DNA from: LD21 sp963715785
GTDB lineage: Bacteria; Bacteroidota; Bacteroidia; Bacteroidales; VadinHA17
Assembly (NCBI GenBank): GCA_963715785.1
Contig: OY970276.1
Location: 2,418,001 to 2,482,000 of the forward strand
Length of the DNA: 64,000 nucleotides
Direction of reading: 5' to 3'
The position numbers and the translations under genes were made by a program. Positions 19,672-28,599 of this stretch are shown piece after piece. The stretch's first letter is position 1, and each line of letters begins with the position of its first letter. The notes beneath the pieces were generated by a model. It was not told the origin of the DNA, searched no databases, and was given only the letters and a program-made list of their open reading frames with translations.

Positions 19672-19788
19672 ATGTATATAAGTGGAATTCTTCAGTATCT
19701 CATATGGCCCGGCTTCATATTATTATGCTGGCTGGTCATAAAGTATGCTTTAAATGCATACGAAAAGAAATTTTCCGAAAAGGGATAG
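19672..19788 (+). CDS. 38-residue single-TM protein after cydB (CydX-like candidate)
   Basis: Read directly as MYISGILQYLIWPGFILL followed by CWLVIKYALNAYEKKFSEKG. It has one hydrophobic helix with a charged cytoplasmic tail, 36 bases after the cydB stop on the same strand. Its size and position resemble the CydX/CydY accessory subunits of bd oxidases, but no residue-level CydX match is visible. It could also be a chance ORF; the hydrophobic-then-basic pattern and location argue against that. Confidence 0.5.
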   Translation: MYISGILQYLIWPGFILLCWLVIKYALNAYEKKFSEKG

Positions 19789-19836
19789 TCAGCCAAAAAA
19801 TCAGGTACGTTTGTAGCCTACAAGATTTTATACTTT

Positions 19837-20952
19837 ATGGAATTTCCATCTTTAAAATCATGGTTTGAAGGGGCTGAACACTACCCTTTTATAATAGCAG
19901 GACCATGCAGCGCCGAGAGTGAGGAGCAGGTATTGAATATTGCTGCATTCCTGAAGAGTACCGGCACGGTGAATATTTTCAGAGCTGGTGTATGGAAACC
20001 AAGGACCCGTCCCGGCACTTTTAACGGAGTGGGAGTAAAGGCGCTGAAGTGGCTTCAGAGAGTCCAGGAGGAATATAATCTCAGGGTTACCGTTGAAGTA
20101 GCTTCCCCGAAGCATATTGAAGCCTGTCTTAAACATGGCATAGATGTTCTGTGGGTGGGAGCAAGAACTGTGTCTAATCCTTTTTCTGTCGAGGAAATAT
20201 CCGAAGCCTTAAAAGGTGTTGATATACCTGTGCTCATAAAAAACCCTTTGAACCCCGATATTGACCTCTGGCAAGGTGCTGTTGAAAGGATTTCTGCTGC
20301 TGGCATAAAAAGGATTGCTGCTGTACACAGGGGGTTTTCACCTTTCGAGAGGACGCTTTATCGCAATATGCCTAAATGGGAGATCCCCATAGAGCTGAGG
20401 CAGAGAATTCAGAACCTGCCGCTTATTTGTGATCCAAGTCACATAGCCGGAAGGGCTGACTTTGTTCCCGGTATTTCACAGAAAGCTCTTGATCTGACCA
20501 TGGACGGACTTATGATTGAGGTTCATTCCAATCCTTCCCGGGCCCTTAGTGATTCTGCCCAGCAACTGAATTTTGATCAGTTCAAATCGTTAATGGATTC
20601 TCTTATACTGCGTAAGCCAACTATTGATGATAAAGGATTCCTTAACCAGCTGGAAGAGCTTAGAAATCAGATTGATTCGATTGATTTTCAGCTTATTGAA
20701 CTGGTAGCCTCAAGAATGAGAATTTCTGAGAAAATGGGAGAATATAAATACAAGAATAATGTAGCCGTACTTCAGATGGAGCGTTGGCTGGAAATTCTCA
20801 GGACCCGATCAGAGCATGGAACTCAATTAAAAATGGACCCATTATTTATAGAGCGATTGATGACTTTTCTCCACCAGGAATCAATAAGGATCCAGACTGC
20901 GATCCTTGATAACCTGAAATCGGGCGGCGAAAACTGGTCAGAAGAGGAGTGA
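19837..20952 (+). CDS. bifunctional DAHP synthase / chorismate mutase
   Basis: A 371-residue cytosolic enzyme with two steps of aromatic amino acid synthesis. Residues ~1-265 form a KDO8P-synthase-like (type I beta) DAHP synthase: FIIAGPCSAESEEQ, FRAGVWKPRTRPGTFNG, VLIKNPLNPD, AAVHRGFSPFE, LICDPSHIAGR, the loops that bind PEP, erythrose 4-phosphate and metal. Residues ~278-360 form an AroQ chorismate mutase (LRNQIDSIDFQLIELVASRM, then EKMGEYKYKNNVAVLQ). The mutase domain probably gives feedback control by prephenate or an aromatic amino acid, as in other Bacteroidetes and Bacillus fusions. The 3' end overlaps convergent pssA by 15 bases. Confidence 0.94.
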   Translation: MEFPSLKSWFEGAEHYPFIIAGPCSAESEEQVLNIAAFLKSTGTVNIFRAGVWKPRTRPGTFNGVGVKALKWLQRVQEEYNLRVTVEVASPKHIEACLKHGIDVLWVGARTVSNPFSVEEISEALKGVDIPVLIKNPLNPDIDLWQGAVERISAAGIKRIAAVHRGFSPFERTLYRNMPKWEIPIELRQRIQNLPLICDPSHIAGRADFVPGISQKALDLTMDGLMIEVHSNPSRALSDSAQQLNFDQFKSLMDSLILRKPTIDDKGFLNQLEELRNQIDSIDFQLIELVASRMRISEKMGEYKYKNNVAVLQMERWLEILRTRSEHGTQLKMDPLFIERLMTFLHQESIRIQTAILDNLKSGGENWSEEE

Positions 20953-21655
20953 GACCGCAGAAGAGATTATATAAAGCGGTATTATCAATGGCGCACCCAT
21001 CGGTCCAAAAATTAAAAAGGCTGCCAGGACAAGGCAGATAAGGATATACCTTCCTTCGTTACCCTTTAATTTCAGGTTTGAAACCTTTAAGGACAGCATG
21101 GGTATCCTTGATACCATCAGAATGGATAATGCGATTGTGAAAAAGAACAGAAAAACCGGTGAAGCGGTAATGGAATTGAAAAGGTCTGAATGTGAATAAG
21201 ACCTGGCAATTACTATTGATATGACAGCCAGTGCATTTGCAGGTATTGGAAGCCCTTTAAATGTAGTGGCCTGGGTGGAATCGAGGTTGAAAATTGCGAG
21301 TCGTAAGGCACCGCATACGGGCATTATTGCAGCTGTGAGCATGAAGAAGATGGCTTTCAGCATATCTGAGTTTATATGAATAATATTCACAGACCCTGAA
21401 TCATAAATCAGCCGGTAGATTATAAACCCCGGGTGCAACGCCAAAACTAACCACATCTGCCAGGCTGTCCAGTTCCTTTCCTATGGCTGAATAGGCTTTC
21501 AGCATCCTCGCTGAAAAGCCATCAAGAAAATCAAAAATCATTGCGGCAAGTACCAGCCAGGAAGCAGTAATAAGATGACCATTTGCAGCAAAAATAATTG
21601 CGATAAATCCCGATATCAGGTTAAGCGATGTTATAAAATTCGGAACATGTTTCAT
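20938..21655 (-). CDS. pssA: CDP-diacylglycerol-serine O-phosphatidyltransferase, one frameshift
   Basis: Inner-membrane enzyme making phosphatidylserine, substrate of Psd. It begins MKHVPNFITSLNLISGFIA, with the CDP-alcohol phosphotransferase motif D-x2-D-G-x2-A-R-x8-G-x3-D-x3-D visible as DFLDGFSARM ... GKELDSLADVVSFGVAPG. Right after this motif (near 21425) the frame shifts; the remainder, with ALRLAIFNLDSTQATTFKGLPIPANA and several TM helices, lies in the second frame. Merged length ~240 residues is normal. One indel only. Convergent overlap with the DAHP synthase gene. Confidence 0.92.
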
Positions 21656-21774
21656 TTTGAAAAAAGTAGGTAATTCTGAAGGGAAGTAAAAATAAGATAA
21701 ATTTTCAGTATTCGGATTGAGAAAGCAGATCTTCGGGTGTATCTTATTTAATTTATTCTTTTCTCTTTTATTAT

Positions 21775-21782
21775 TAGCTTTG
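21775..21782 (+). promoter_or_regulatory. putative -7 box (TAGCTTTG)
   Basis: Fits TAnnTTTG and lies 22 bases before the HAD gene. Only an imperfect -33 (TTTA) lies at 19-base spacing. It would serve the HAD-glutaminyl cyclase pair. Confidence 0.4.
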
Positions 21783-21803
21783 CATTAAATAAGAAAACAC
21801 TGA

Positions 21804-22232
21804 ATGGTTGACCTGACAGATTTAAGGATTGCTGTTGATTTTGATGGTACAATAGTTGACCATGAATACCCGGAAATAGGCAAAGAAAAACTGTTTGCTT
21901 TTCAAACGCTTAAAGAACTGGAGAAGTTGGGAGCGAGGCTTATATTGTGGACTTTCCGTACCGGTAAGGAGCTGGACGAGGCAGTAGAGTTCTGCAGAAT
22001 TAATGGAATTGAATTTTATGCAGTTAATAAAAACTATCCGGAGGAGATTTTTGATGAGAGCGTAAGCCGCAAGATAGATGCCGATATTTTTATTGATGAT
22101 AAGAACATTGGCGGATTCCCGGGATGGAGCGCAGTGTGGCAGATTATGACTCCTTATGAGCATCTGGAAAAAGAAGCTGAAAAAAAAATATCGCTGTCGC
22201 GCAAAAGTATTTTGAAACGATTTTTTACCTGA
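21804..22232 (+). CDS. HAD-family hydrolase, BT0820-like
   Basis: A 142-residue protein with HAD motif I IAVDFDGTIVDHEYP, motif II in LILWTFRTGKELDE, and the acidic motif DIFIDDKNIGGFP. It lacks a large cap domain, as in the small BT_0820-like group of Bacteroidetes phosphatases. Small-molecule phosphatase activity is expected from the family; substrate is unknown. It ends 14 bases before the glutaminyl cyclase start on the same strand, so the two are probably cotranscribed. Confidence 0.8.
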   Translation: MVDLTDLRIAVDFDGTIVDHEYPEIGKEKLFAFQTLKELEKLGARLILWTFRTGKELDEAVEFCRINGIEFYAVNKNYPEEIFDESVSRKIDADIFIDDKNIGGFPGWSAVWQIMTPYEHLEKEAEKKISLSRKSILKRFFT

Positions 22233-22246
22233 ATAACAAATTGCTG

Positions 22247-23371
22247 ATGAAAACCAAGAACCAGAGATATCTTATATTTCTATCAGTGTTTCTGCTGCTT
22301 ATTTTTACTCTTGCCTGCTGTTCCGGCCGGTCAGGGACTGCGAAGAAAACAGTAAGTAAATCTTCACCGGAAGCTTCAGAGGAGAATGCCAGAAAGCTTA
22401 TTAAAATAGTTTCTCCGGAAGAGAATGCCGGTTTTAAGCTGAACCAGCAGATAAAAGTCACACTGGCCCCTGAAGATTCCAAATCAGTTCCGGATTCTGT
22501 AAGTATATATTTTAACGGGAGCTATGCTGCCACTATCAGATCGGGCCCCTGGGAATATACCATTCCTGCTTCTTTCACAGTGACCACCGGCAGAAAATCA
22601 TTAAAAGTTACATCTTATAAAGAAGGCAAATCCGGGAATACAGTGACTCGCTTTATGATTATCTATTCCGATATTGTTCCAAAGAAATATGGCTATAAAG
22701 TGGTCCACACATATCCTCACGACAAAGAAGCATTCACCCAGGGTCTTTTCTATGATAAGGGAATGCTATATGAAGGTACGGGTCAGGAGAACGGCTCAAC
22801 ATTACGGGAGGTGGAACTCACAACGGGCAAGGTTATAATGCAGCATAATCTTGATGAGTCGTTGTTCGGAGAGGGTATAACTCTTTTCAAAGACCGTATC
22901 TACCAGGTAACCTGGAAAAGTAACATAGGTTTCGTATATAATGAATCGGATTTTAAGTTGTTGAATAAGATCTATTACTCTACTGAAGGCTGGGGATTGA
23001 CCACAATGGATGACAAGATCGTGATGAGTGATGGTTCCAATATACTGTACTTCTACGAACCTGAGATGTTTACGGTCATATCAAAGATTGAGGTATATGA
23101 TAATGAAAAGAAAAGGGACTCATTAAATGAGCTGGAATATATAAACGGTGAGATCTGGGCGAATATCTGGGTGAATGATCATATCGCCAGGATTGATCCC
23201 GCCACCGGGAAAGTTCTTGGTTACATTAATTTACATGGGATTCTGCCAAACTCCGATCGCGACGCAGAAACAGATGTATTGAACGGCATAGCATATGATG
23301 CGAAGGGTAAGAGGATTTTTGTTACAGGAAAAAGGTGGCCAAAGCTTTTTGAGATAAAGGTTACGGAATAA
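22247..23371 (+). CDS. glutaminyl-peptide cyclotransferase (papaya-type), exported
   Basis: About 374 residues; ATG at 22247 preferred over an in-frame TTG at 22241. A hydrophobic signal ending LLLIFTLACCSG suggests a lipoprotein, though the -3 position (Thr) is not ideal. Residues ~50-145 form an Ig-like beta domain (IVSPEENAGFKLNQQIKV). The rest is a five-bladed propeller of the glutamine cyclotransferase family: VVHTYPHDKEAFTQGL, YEGTGQENGSTLREVEL, LTTMDDKIVMSDGS, NELEYINGEIWANIW, LNGIAYDAKGKRIFVTGKRWPKLFEI. It converts N-terminal Gln to pyroglutamate on exported proteins. Convergent overlap of 11 bases with the kinase gene. Confidence 0.88.
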   Translation: MKTKNQRYLIFLSVFLLLIFTLACCSGRSGTAKKTVSKSSPEASEENARKLIKIVSPEENAGFKLNQQIKVTLAPEDSKSVPDSVSIYFNGSYAATIRSGPWEYTIPASFTVTTGRKSLKVTSYKEGKSGNTVTRFMIIYSDIVPKKYGYKVVHTYPHDKEAFTQGLFYDKGMLYEGTGQENGSTLREVELTTGKVIMQHNLDESLFGEGITLFKDRIYQVTWKSNIGFVYNESDFKLLNKIYYSTEGWGLTTMDDKIVMSDGSNILYFYEPEMFTVISKIEVYDNEKKRDSLNELEYINGEIWANIWVNDHIARIDPATGKVLGYINLHGILPNSDRDAETDVLNGIAYDAKGKRIFVTGKRWPKLFEIKVTE

Positions 23372-24314
23372 TTTTAGTCCCGTAAACGATGTTAATTGCT
23401 TCCGGTATTATACTGAATTCTGCCGGTGTATGACCAAGAGATTCCCCATCAGCTTCAGCAAACATAATGGCTTCCGAGCGAACCTTAATGTGTTTGCACT
23501 TATAGCCATCGATCTTGGGATGCCTTAAAATTGTGCCATCATATAGGATCTTCAGATTTCTGATTATCTCAAACTTTCCCATTCCATTAATAATTGTGAC
23601 ATCAAGCAGACCATCATCAGGCAGGGCTCTTGGTGTCTGTCTCATGCCTCCGCCGCAATAGCGACCATTACCGACATTCAGGGAGAAAACATCTGCATGG
23701 GTAACTTCATCGTCAATGATTATTTCAGCCCTCGTATTCCTGTATGCAAGCAGGCTGGTCAGAAGGTTGTAAAAATAAATTAATTTCCCTCCATGGCCTT
23801 TGTCCTTCTGGAGATTGGTTTTTCCAACGACCACCGACTCAAAACCGAGTCCTGCAATATTGATAAAGTACCTGTTTCTTTTCTCCGGACCGCTGAAATA
23901 GCTTATAAGTCCTATATCGTGCAACAGAGTTTTGTTTTCGCTTATGATCCCCACTGCTTTTTCATAGTCGAGTGGTATCCCGAACATCCTGCCCCAGTCA
24001 TTGCCGGTGCCGACAGGTATCATCGATAGAACGATATCGGTTGTGCGACAAGAATTGTTCATGAACGCGCCGTTGACAACCTCATTAAGCGTGCCATCGC
24101 CTCCAACAGTAATTATTTTTCTGAATCCGTCTCCAATTGCCTTATGCGTAATTTCAATTGCATGGTTTTTCCTTTCAGTGAAATGCACAGTAAATGATAA
24201 ACCTGCCTTTGTCAGAAATTTCGATATCTTCTCCCAGTCTTTTTTACCGCGGCCGTTACCGGCATTAGGATTCACTATGACCAGCCATTCTTTCTGTTCT
24301 GTGTAAAAATTCAT
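23361..24314 (-). CDS. diacylglycerol kinase-family lipid kinase (YegS-like)
   Basis: About 317 residues. The start MNFYTEQKEWLVIVNPNAGNG at 24314 is preferred over an in-frame start at 24452 whose extra residues are not family-like. Motifs VNPNAGNGRGKKDW, KIITVGGDGTLNEVVNG and MIPVGTGNDWGRMFGIP define the DAGK catalytic domain (ATP and lipid binding). The C-terminal domain has GNGRYCGGGMRQTPRALPDDGLLDV. It phosphorylates diacylglycerol or another lipid or sphingoid base; the exact lipid is not predictable. Bacteroidetes sphingolipid kinases are an alternative. Confidence 0.88.
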   Translation of the reverse strand: MNFYTEQKEWLVIVNPNAGNGRGKKDWEKISKFLTKAGLSFTVHFTERKNHAIEITHKAIGDGFRKIITVGGDGTLNEVVNGAFMNNSCRTTDIVLSMIPVGTGNDWGRMFGIPLDYEKAVGIISENKTLLHDIGLISYFSGPEKRNRYFINIAGLGFESVVVGKTNLQKDKGHGGKLIYFYNLLTSLLAYRNTRAEIIIDDEVTHADVFSLNVGNGRYCGGGMRQTPRALPDDGLLDVTIINGMGKFEIIRNLKILYDGTILRHPKIDGYKCKHIKVRSEAIMFAEADGESLGHTPAEFSIIPEAINIVYGTKIIP

Positions 24315-24637
24315 ATAAATCAGGATATGTGGCAGACAAAGATGTAAATAAATAGACAGATTTCTAAAAAACAGTTTTATTATCACTTTAATGGTCTGTT
24401 TATCAGACCCGCTGTCTCTTAACGGCACAAGCGGAAAAATGACTTTTGGCACAAGAACTAATTTGTAATATTCATATAATCAATGGCATGTGATTTCAGG
24501 TCCGGAATACCAATGTTAATAAAATGTTGAAAACCCCGAAAAAAATGTTTACAATTACATCTTTTATGTCCGGTGCCTGAAGGTCATAAATAGTAAATTT
24601 GAAACGCAAAATATAACTCAAATAATTATAGGAAGAG
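24315..24637. other. divergent intergenic region between lipid kinase and parA, with a putative -7 box
   Basis: 323 AT-rich bases. TAAATTTG at 24594-24601 fits TAnnTTTG and lies 36 bases before parA; no TTTG sits at the expected -33 position. No parS-like CACGTG palindrome was found here. Nothing else is recognised. Confidence 0.4.
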
Positions 24638-25417
24638 ATGGGAAGGATTATAGCGATAGCAAATCAGAAGGGTGGAGTAGGGAAGACTACGACAGCAATT
24701 AATCTGGCGGCAAGTCTGGCCGCTCTTGAGAAAAAGGTGCTGATCGTTGACGGCGACCCGCAGGCAAACGCAACATCCGGGATCGGGATCGATACACGAC
24801 AGATCAGGTGTACGATTTATGATTGTCTTATTGACGGAAAAGAACCGCAGGAGGCACTGCTCAAGTGCGCGGTTGACAATCTTTCAATTATCCCCTCGAA
24901 TATTGACCTTGTTGGCGCTGAAATTGAGATGCTCGACAGGCACGACAGGGAAAAGATACTTAAGGAAGTACTCAGGAAAATTGAACCTGAATATGATTAT
25001 ATCCTTATCGACTGCTCTCCATCTCTCGGCCTTCTTACTGTTAATGCTCTTACAGCTTCTCACTCGGTGATAATACCTGTGCAGTGTGAGTATTTTGCTC
25101 TCGAAGGTCTCGGTAAACTTCTCAATACAATTAAAATCATTCAGAATAATCTGAATCCTGAGCTGGAGATCGAAGGCTTCCTGCTTACCATGTATGATGC
25201 ACGCCTGAGATTATCCAACCAGGTTGCTGATGAGGTAAATAAGCATTTTCAACAAATGGTTTTCAAGACTATTATCCAGCGGAATGTAAAGCTTTCAGAA
25301 GCTCCAAGCTTTGGCCAGCCAGCCATTTTATATGATGCAGATTCCAGAGGGACAGTTAACTATCTTAATCTGGCAAAAGAACTGATAGAAAAACAGGAAT
25401 CAAAAGTTAATCAGTAA
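24638..25417 (+). CDS. parA: chromosome partitioning ATPase ParA/Soj
   Basis: A 259-residue cytosolic ATPase with the deviant Walker A KGGVGKTTTAINLA, switch region DGDPQANATSG and Walker B-like DYILIDCSPSLG. It has no N-terminal HTH, so it is of the chromosomal Soj type. It binds DNA non-specifically in the ATP form and moves ParB-parS complexes. parB follows 29 bases downstream, and the start SD is AGGAAGAG. It heads the run parA-parB-DUF5683-mltD-SGNH/MBOAT. Confidence 0.95.
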   Translation: MGRIIAIANQKGGVGKTTTAINLAASLAALEKKVLIVDGDPQANATSGIGIDTRQIRCTIYDCLIDGKEPQEALLKCAVDNLSIIPSNIDLVGAEIEMLDRHDREKILKEVLRKIEPEYDYILIDCSPSLGLLTVNALTASHSVIIPVQCEYFALEGLGKLLNTIKIIQNNLNPELEIEGFLLTMYDARLRLSNQVADEVNKHFQQMVFKTIIQRNVKLSEAPSFGQPAILYDADSRGTVNYLNLAKELIEKQESKVNQ

Positions 25418-25446
25418 TTATATACACTTCAATTACCTGAAACAGA

Positions 25447-26334
25447 ATGAATATGACAAAAAAAAATGCGTTGGGAAGAGGTCTTGGTGCATTGATAGAT
25501 GGTGTTGAGAAAGAAGTTCTTGAAAAAAAAGTTGAGGCAAACCTTGATATTTCAGTAGATTCAATTGAGGCCAATCCTTTTCAGCCAAGAACAAGCTTTG
25601 ACGAGCAGGCACTTGAAGAGCTTTCAAATTCCATCAAAAAGCTTGGTATCGTACAGCCACTCACAGTCAGAGAAGTAGGTGAAGGCCGTTTTCAGCTTAT
25701 TGCAGGGGAAAGAAGACTGAGGGCCGCACGTCTGGCAGGACTGACTCATGTTCCTGCATATATCAGGACCGCAGATGATCAGGCAATGCTTGAACTGGCA
25801 CTGGTTGAAAACATCCAGCGTGAAGACCTTGATGCTGTTGAAGTAGCAATCAGCTTCCAGCGTCTTATTGAAGAGTGTAAACTAACTCAGGAACAGTTAA
25901 GTGACAGGGTCGGGAAGCAAAGATCGACAGTAGCAAATTATCTCCGCCTTCTGAAACTCCCCGCAGAAATACAGTTGGGGATTAAAAACAAGCACCTGAT
26001 GATGGGCCACGCAAGAACACTGGTCAATATTGATGATCCCAAGAAGCAGATAAATGTTTACTATAAGATCATCGATGGCGAACTCTCCGTTCGTCAGGCA
26101 GAAGAACTTGTACGGCTTTTACAGTCAGAAAAGACCAAGGACCCGGTTAAGATCGAAAAAAAGAGAAAACTGAATGAGGACTTCTCCCAGCTTTCTGAAC
26201 ATCTCAATAAAATATTTTCCGCCAGGGTAAATTTCAGAATAAATGAAAAAGGAAAGGGGAAAATCGTAATCCCTTTTGAGAGTCCCGATGACATGGAACG
26301 CATTTTAGGAGTATTTGACCGGCTGAACTCCTGA
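25447..26334 (+). CDS. parB: chromosome partitioning protein ParB/Spo0J
   Basis: A 295-residue CTP-dependent DNA clamp. The start contains the conserved KNALGRGLGALID (ParA-interacting N-terminus); the CTP-binding ParB/Srx domain has NPFQPRTSFDEQALEELSNSI, IAGERRLRAARLAG and the ENIQREDLDAVE motif; then an HTH (LTQEQLSDRVGKQRSTVANYLRLL) and a basic C-terminal dimerisation domain. Length normal. No consensus parS site was found in the window. Confidence 0.95.
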   Translation: MNMTKKNALGRGLGALIDGVEKEVLEKKVEANLDISVDSIEANPFQPRTSFDEQALEELSNSIKKLGIVQPLTVREVGEGRFQLIAGERRLRAARLAGLTHVPAYIRTADDQAMLELALVENIQREDLDAVEVAISFQRLIEECKLTQEQLSDRVGKQRSTVANYLRLLKLPAEIQLGIKNKHLMMGHARTLVNIDDPKKQINVYYKIIDGELSVRQAEELVRLLQSEKTKDPVKIEKKRKLNEDFSQLSEHLNKIFSARVNFRINEKGKGKIVIPFESPDDMERILGVFDRLNS

Positions 26335-26396
26335 AAATAATTATCTTTATCTCGCGTTATACTGGTTCTGGAACACACTACCGGTGATTTTTTATT

Positions 26397-27017
26397 TTGA
26401 AGACTTATCAGAAAATACCGATTATACTTGTCCTGCTCTTACTTTGCGTTCAGCAGAAAACGTTTGCGCAGGACACTGTCGCTGTAGCTTCCGCTGTCAG
26501 GCATAAATTTAAGCCTGAGACACTTAAGGCTACAATGATGGCTGTCACTTTTCCCGGCCTCGGTCAGATTTACAACAGGAAGTATTGGAAGATCCCGTTG
26601 GTTTATGCAGGCTTCGGGGCACTTATCTATAGTGCGGGTTTCAATTCAAAAAATTATATCGAGTATACAAAAGCCTATCAGGATCTCACTGATAACAATC
26701 CACATACTACCAGCTATATACATCTTATACTGGCCGATCCATCGACTTATGACCCTGTTAAATTTCCTGAGGTCTATTCATATTATGAGACTGCAATGCT
26801 ACGAATGGTAGATTATTATAAGAGATACCGGGATCTTTCGTATATTGGCATCGCAGGATGGTACCTTATTTCGATACTTGATGCAAACGTTGATGCGAGT
26901 CTTTATAATTATGATATATCTAATAATCTTAATCTTACATTTGTTCCAATGCAAATAAGTTTACCAGGCGGGTATATTGGAGCAGGACTTAGTGTGGGAC
27001 TGAAAGTAAACTTTTAA
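26397..27017 (+). CDS. DUF5683 domain membrane/envelope protein
   Basis: A 206-residue protein with a TTG start at 26397 (no ATG in frame upstream), a signal peptide ending TFAQD, and a core with AVTFPGLGQIYNRKYWKIPLVYAGFGALIYS. The motif GLGQxYN-x-KYWK-P is the hallmark of DUF5683, which in Bacteroidetes sits between parB and an MltD-like gene, as here. It has two or three hydrophobic segments. Function unknown; the conserved position suggests an envelope task linked to the cell cycle. mltD starts 14 bases later. Confidence 0.8.
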   Translation: MKTYQKIPIILVLLLLCVQQKTFAQDTVAVASAVRHKFKPETLKATMMAVTFPGLGQIYNRKYWKIPLVYAGFGALIYSAGFNSKNYIEYTKAYQDLTDNNPHTTSYIHLILADPSTYDPVKFPEVYSYYETAMLRMVDYYKRYRDLSYIGIAGWYLISILDANVDASLYNYDISNNLNLTFVPMQISLPGGYIGAGLSVGLKVNF

Positions 27018-27031
27018 ACTAACATTTAGCT

Positions 27032-28585
27032 ATGAAATTTAAAGCAATACTGGTAATCTTTTTTCTTGCGGTTTTGAAAGTGAGCGCATCATCGGATGTC
27101 GACACAATAATTATTAAGTCAGATGATAGCAGCGAAAGGGTGGCCAGGGATCTTGACAGCCTTGTAAATACCTGGTATGTTAAGATTGCAATTAAACAGA
27201 ACCTGCGTGAAAACGACAGCGATACTGTAAGTTATCAATGTCCCGATTCAGTCTATATAAGCAGATTGAGTAAAATAAACTCAATAATCAGCCTTCCATT
27301 CAATAATATTATTAGAAATCATATTGAAGTTTATACTGTCAGGCAAAGGGAGAAATTCTGCGCGGTGCTCGGACTCAAAGACTATTACTTCCCTATGATC
27401 GAAGATGTGTTTGATTCGTATGGCCTCCCTGCTGAATTTAAATATATGGCTGTAATTGAGTCAGCATTGAATCCGAATGCTGTTAACAGGCACTCCGGGG
27501 CTGCGGGAATGTGGCAGTTCATGTACAGTACAGGACGGTTGTATGGACTCACCATCAATTCTGTGGTCGATGAACGAAAAGATCCGGTAAAGGCAACTCA
27601 TGCTGCTGCGCGATACATTAAGGATCTTTATGATATATACCAGGACTGGGTTCTGGTCATTGCGGCTTACGACTGTGGACCTGGCAATGTGAATAAAGCT
27701 ATAAGACGATCGGGCAATAAAAAAGATTATTGGGAAATATATTACCATCTTCCAAGGGAGACCAGAGGATATATTCCACAATATATTGCTGCAGCTTATG
27801 CAGTTAATTATTATGCTGAACACAACCTTCAGCCGTTGCCTCTGAATATTCCTGTGGCTACCGATACAATTATTGTTAATAAGGATATGCATCTTGCACA
27901 GATCTCCGAGGTAATGAATATTCCCCTGGGTGAGCTCCAGGCGCTTAATCCGCAATACCGGACCGGCCTGGTGCCAGGATCTTCAAAACCGCAGTCACTC
28001 ACTCTTCCCATGAACCATCTTGGAGATTTTATAGATCTGACAGACACTATAAGGCAATATAAATCAGATGTTTACTTAAATAAATCAACACGAATAGCTG
28101 ATCCTACGCGCTCTTCATATGTAACAGTGAACATTAAAGGCAGGACCAAATTAATATATTCAGTGAAGGATGGTGATAACATCAGCTTCATAGCTGAATG
28201 GTACAAAGTGGGGCTTTCAGACCTGCGTAACTGGAATAATATCTACCGGAACTATATTCGTGTCGGACAGAAGCTTGTGGTATATGTCGACCCGGCAAAA
28301 TCTGATTATTATGCGAAAATCAATACAATGTCGTTCGCTGATAAGCAGGCTCTCATCGGTAAAGCAGCTTTGGTAAATGCCCAGGCAGAAGTTGTGCCAT
28401 CGCAAGAGCCCGGAGATACTCTGGGTGATTATATTATATACACTGTTCGCAATGGGGATACCATCTGGGACATTGTTAGAATGTATGATAATGTTACGGC
28501 TACACAGGTACTGTCATTGAATAATATTTCTGATGCCGGGAAAATAAAAGTCGGCCAGAAGCTGAAGATCAAGAAGAAGAGCTGA
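27032..28585 (+). CDS. MltD-like lytic transglycosylase with LysM repeats
   Basis: A 517-residue exported enzyme that cleaves the MurNAc-GlcNAc bond forming 1,6-anhydroMurNAc. Signal peptide MKFKAILVIFFLAVLKVSAS. The SLT domain (~residues 110-260) has the catalytic Glu in AVIESALNPNAV, then GAAGMWQFMYSTGRLYGL and VIAAYDCGPGNVNKA. Three LysM-like repeats follow: a degenerate one near MHLAQISEVMNIPLGELQALNP, then IYSVKDGDNISFIAEWYKV and IYTVRNGDTIWDIVRMYDN, which bind glycan strands. The next gene, an SGNH-MBOAT fusion, starts 15 bases on, so they are probably cotranscribed. Confidence 0.92.
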   Translation: MKFKAILVIFFLAVLKVSASSDVDTIIIKSDDSSERVARDLDSLVNTWYVKIAIKQNLRENDSDTVSYQCPDSVYISRLSKINSIISLPFNNIIRNHIEVYTVRQREKFCAVLGLKDYYFPMIEDVFDSYGLPAEFKYMAVIESALNPNAVNRHSGAAGMWQFMYSTGRLYGLTINSVVDERKDPVKATHAAARYIKDLYDIYQDWVLVIAAYDCGPGNVNKAIRRSGNKKDYWEIYYHLPRETRGYIPQYIAAAYAVNYYAEHNLQPLPLNIPVATDTIIVNKDMHLAQISEVMNIPLGELQALNPQYRTGLVPGSSKPQSLTLPMNHLGDFIDLTDTIRQYKSDVYLNKSTRIADPTRSSYVTVNIKGRTKLIYSVKDGDNISFIAEWYKVGLSDLRNWNNIYRNYIRVGQKLVVYVDPAKSDYYAKINTMSFADKQALIGKAALVNAQAEVVPSQEPGDTLGDYIIYTVRNGDTIWDIVRMYDNVTATQVLSLNNISDAGKIKVGQKLKIKKKS

Positions 28586-28599
28586 TTCTTTTTTAATAT

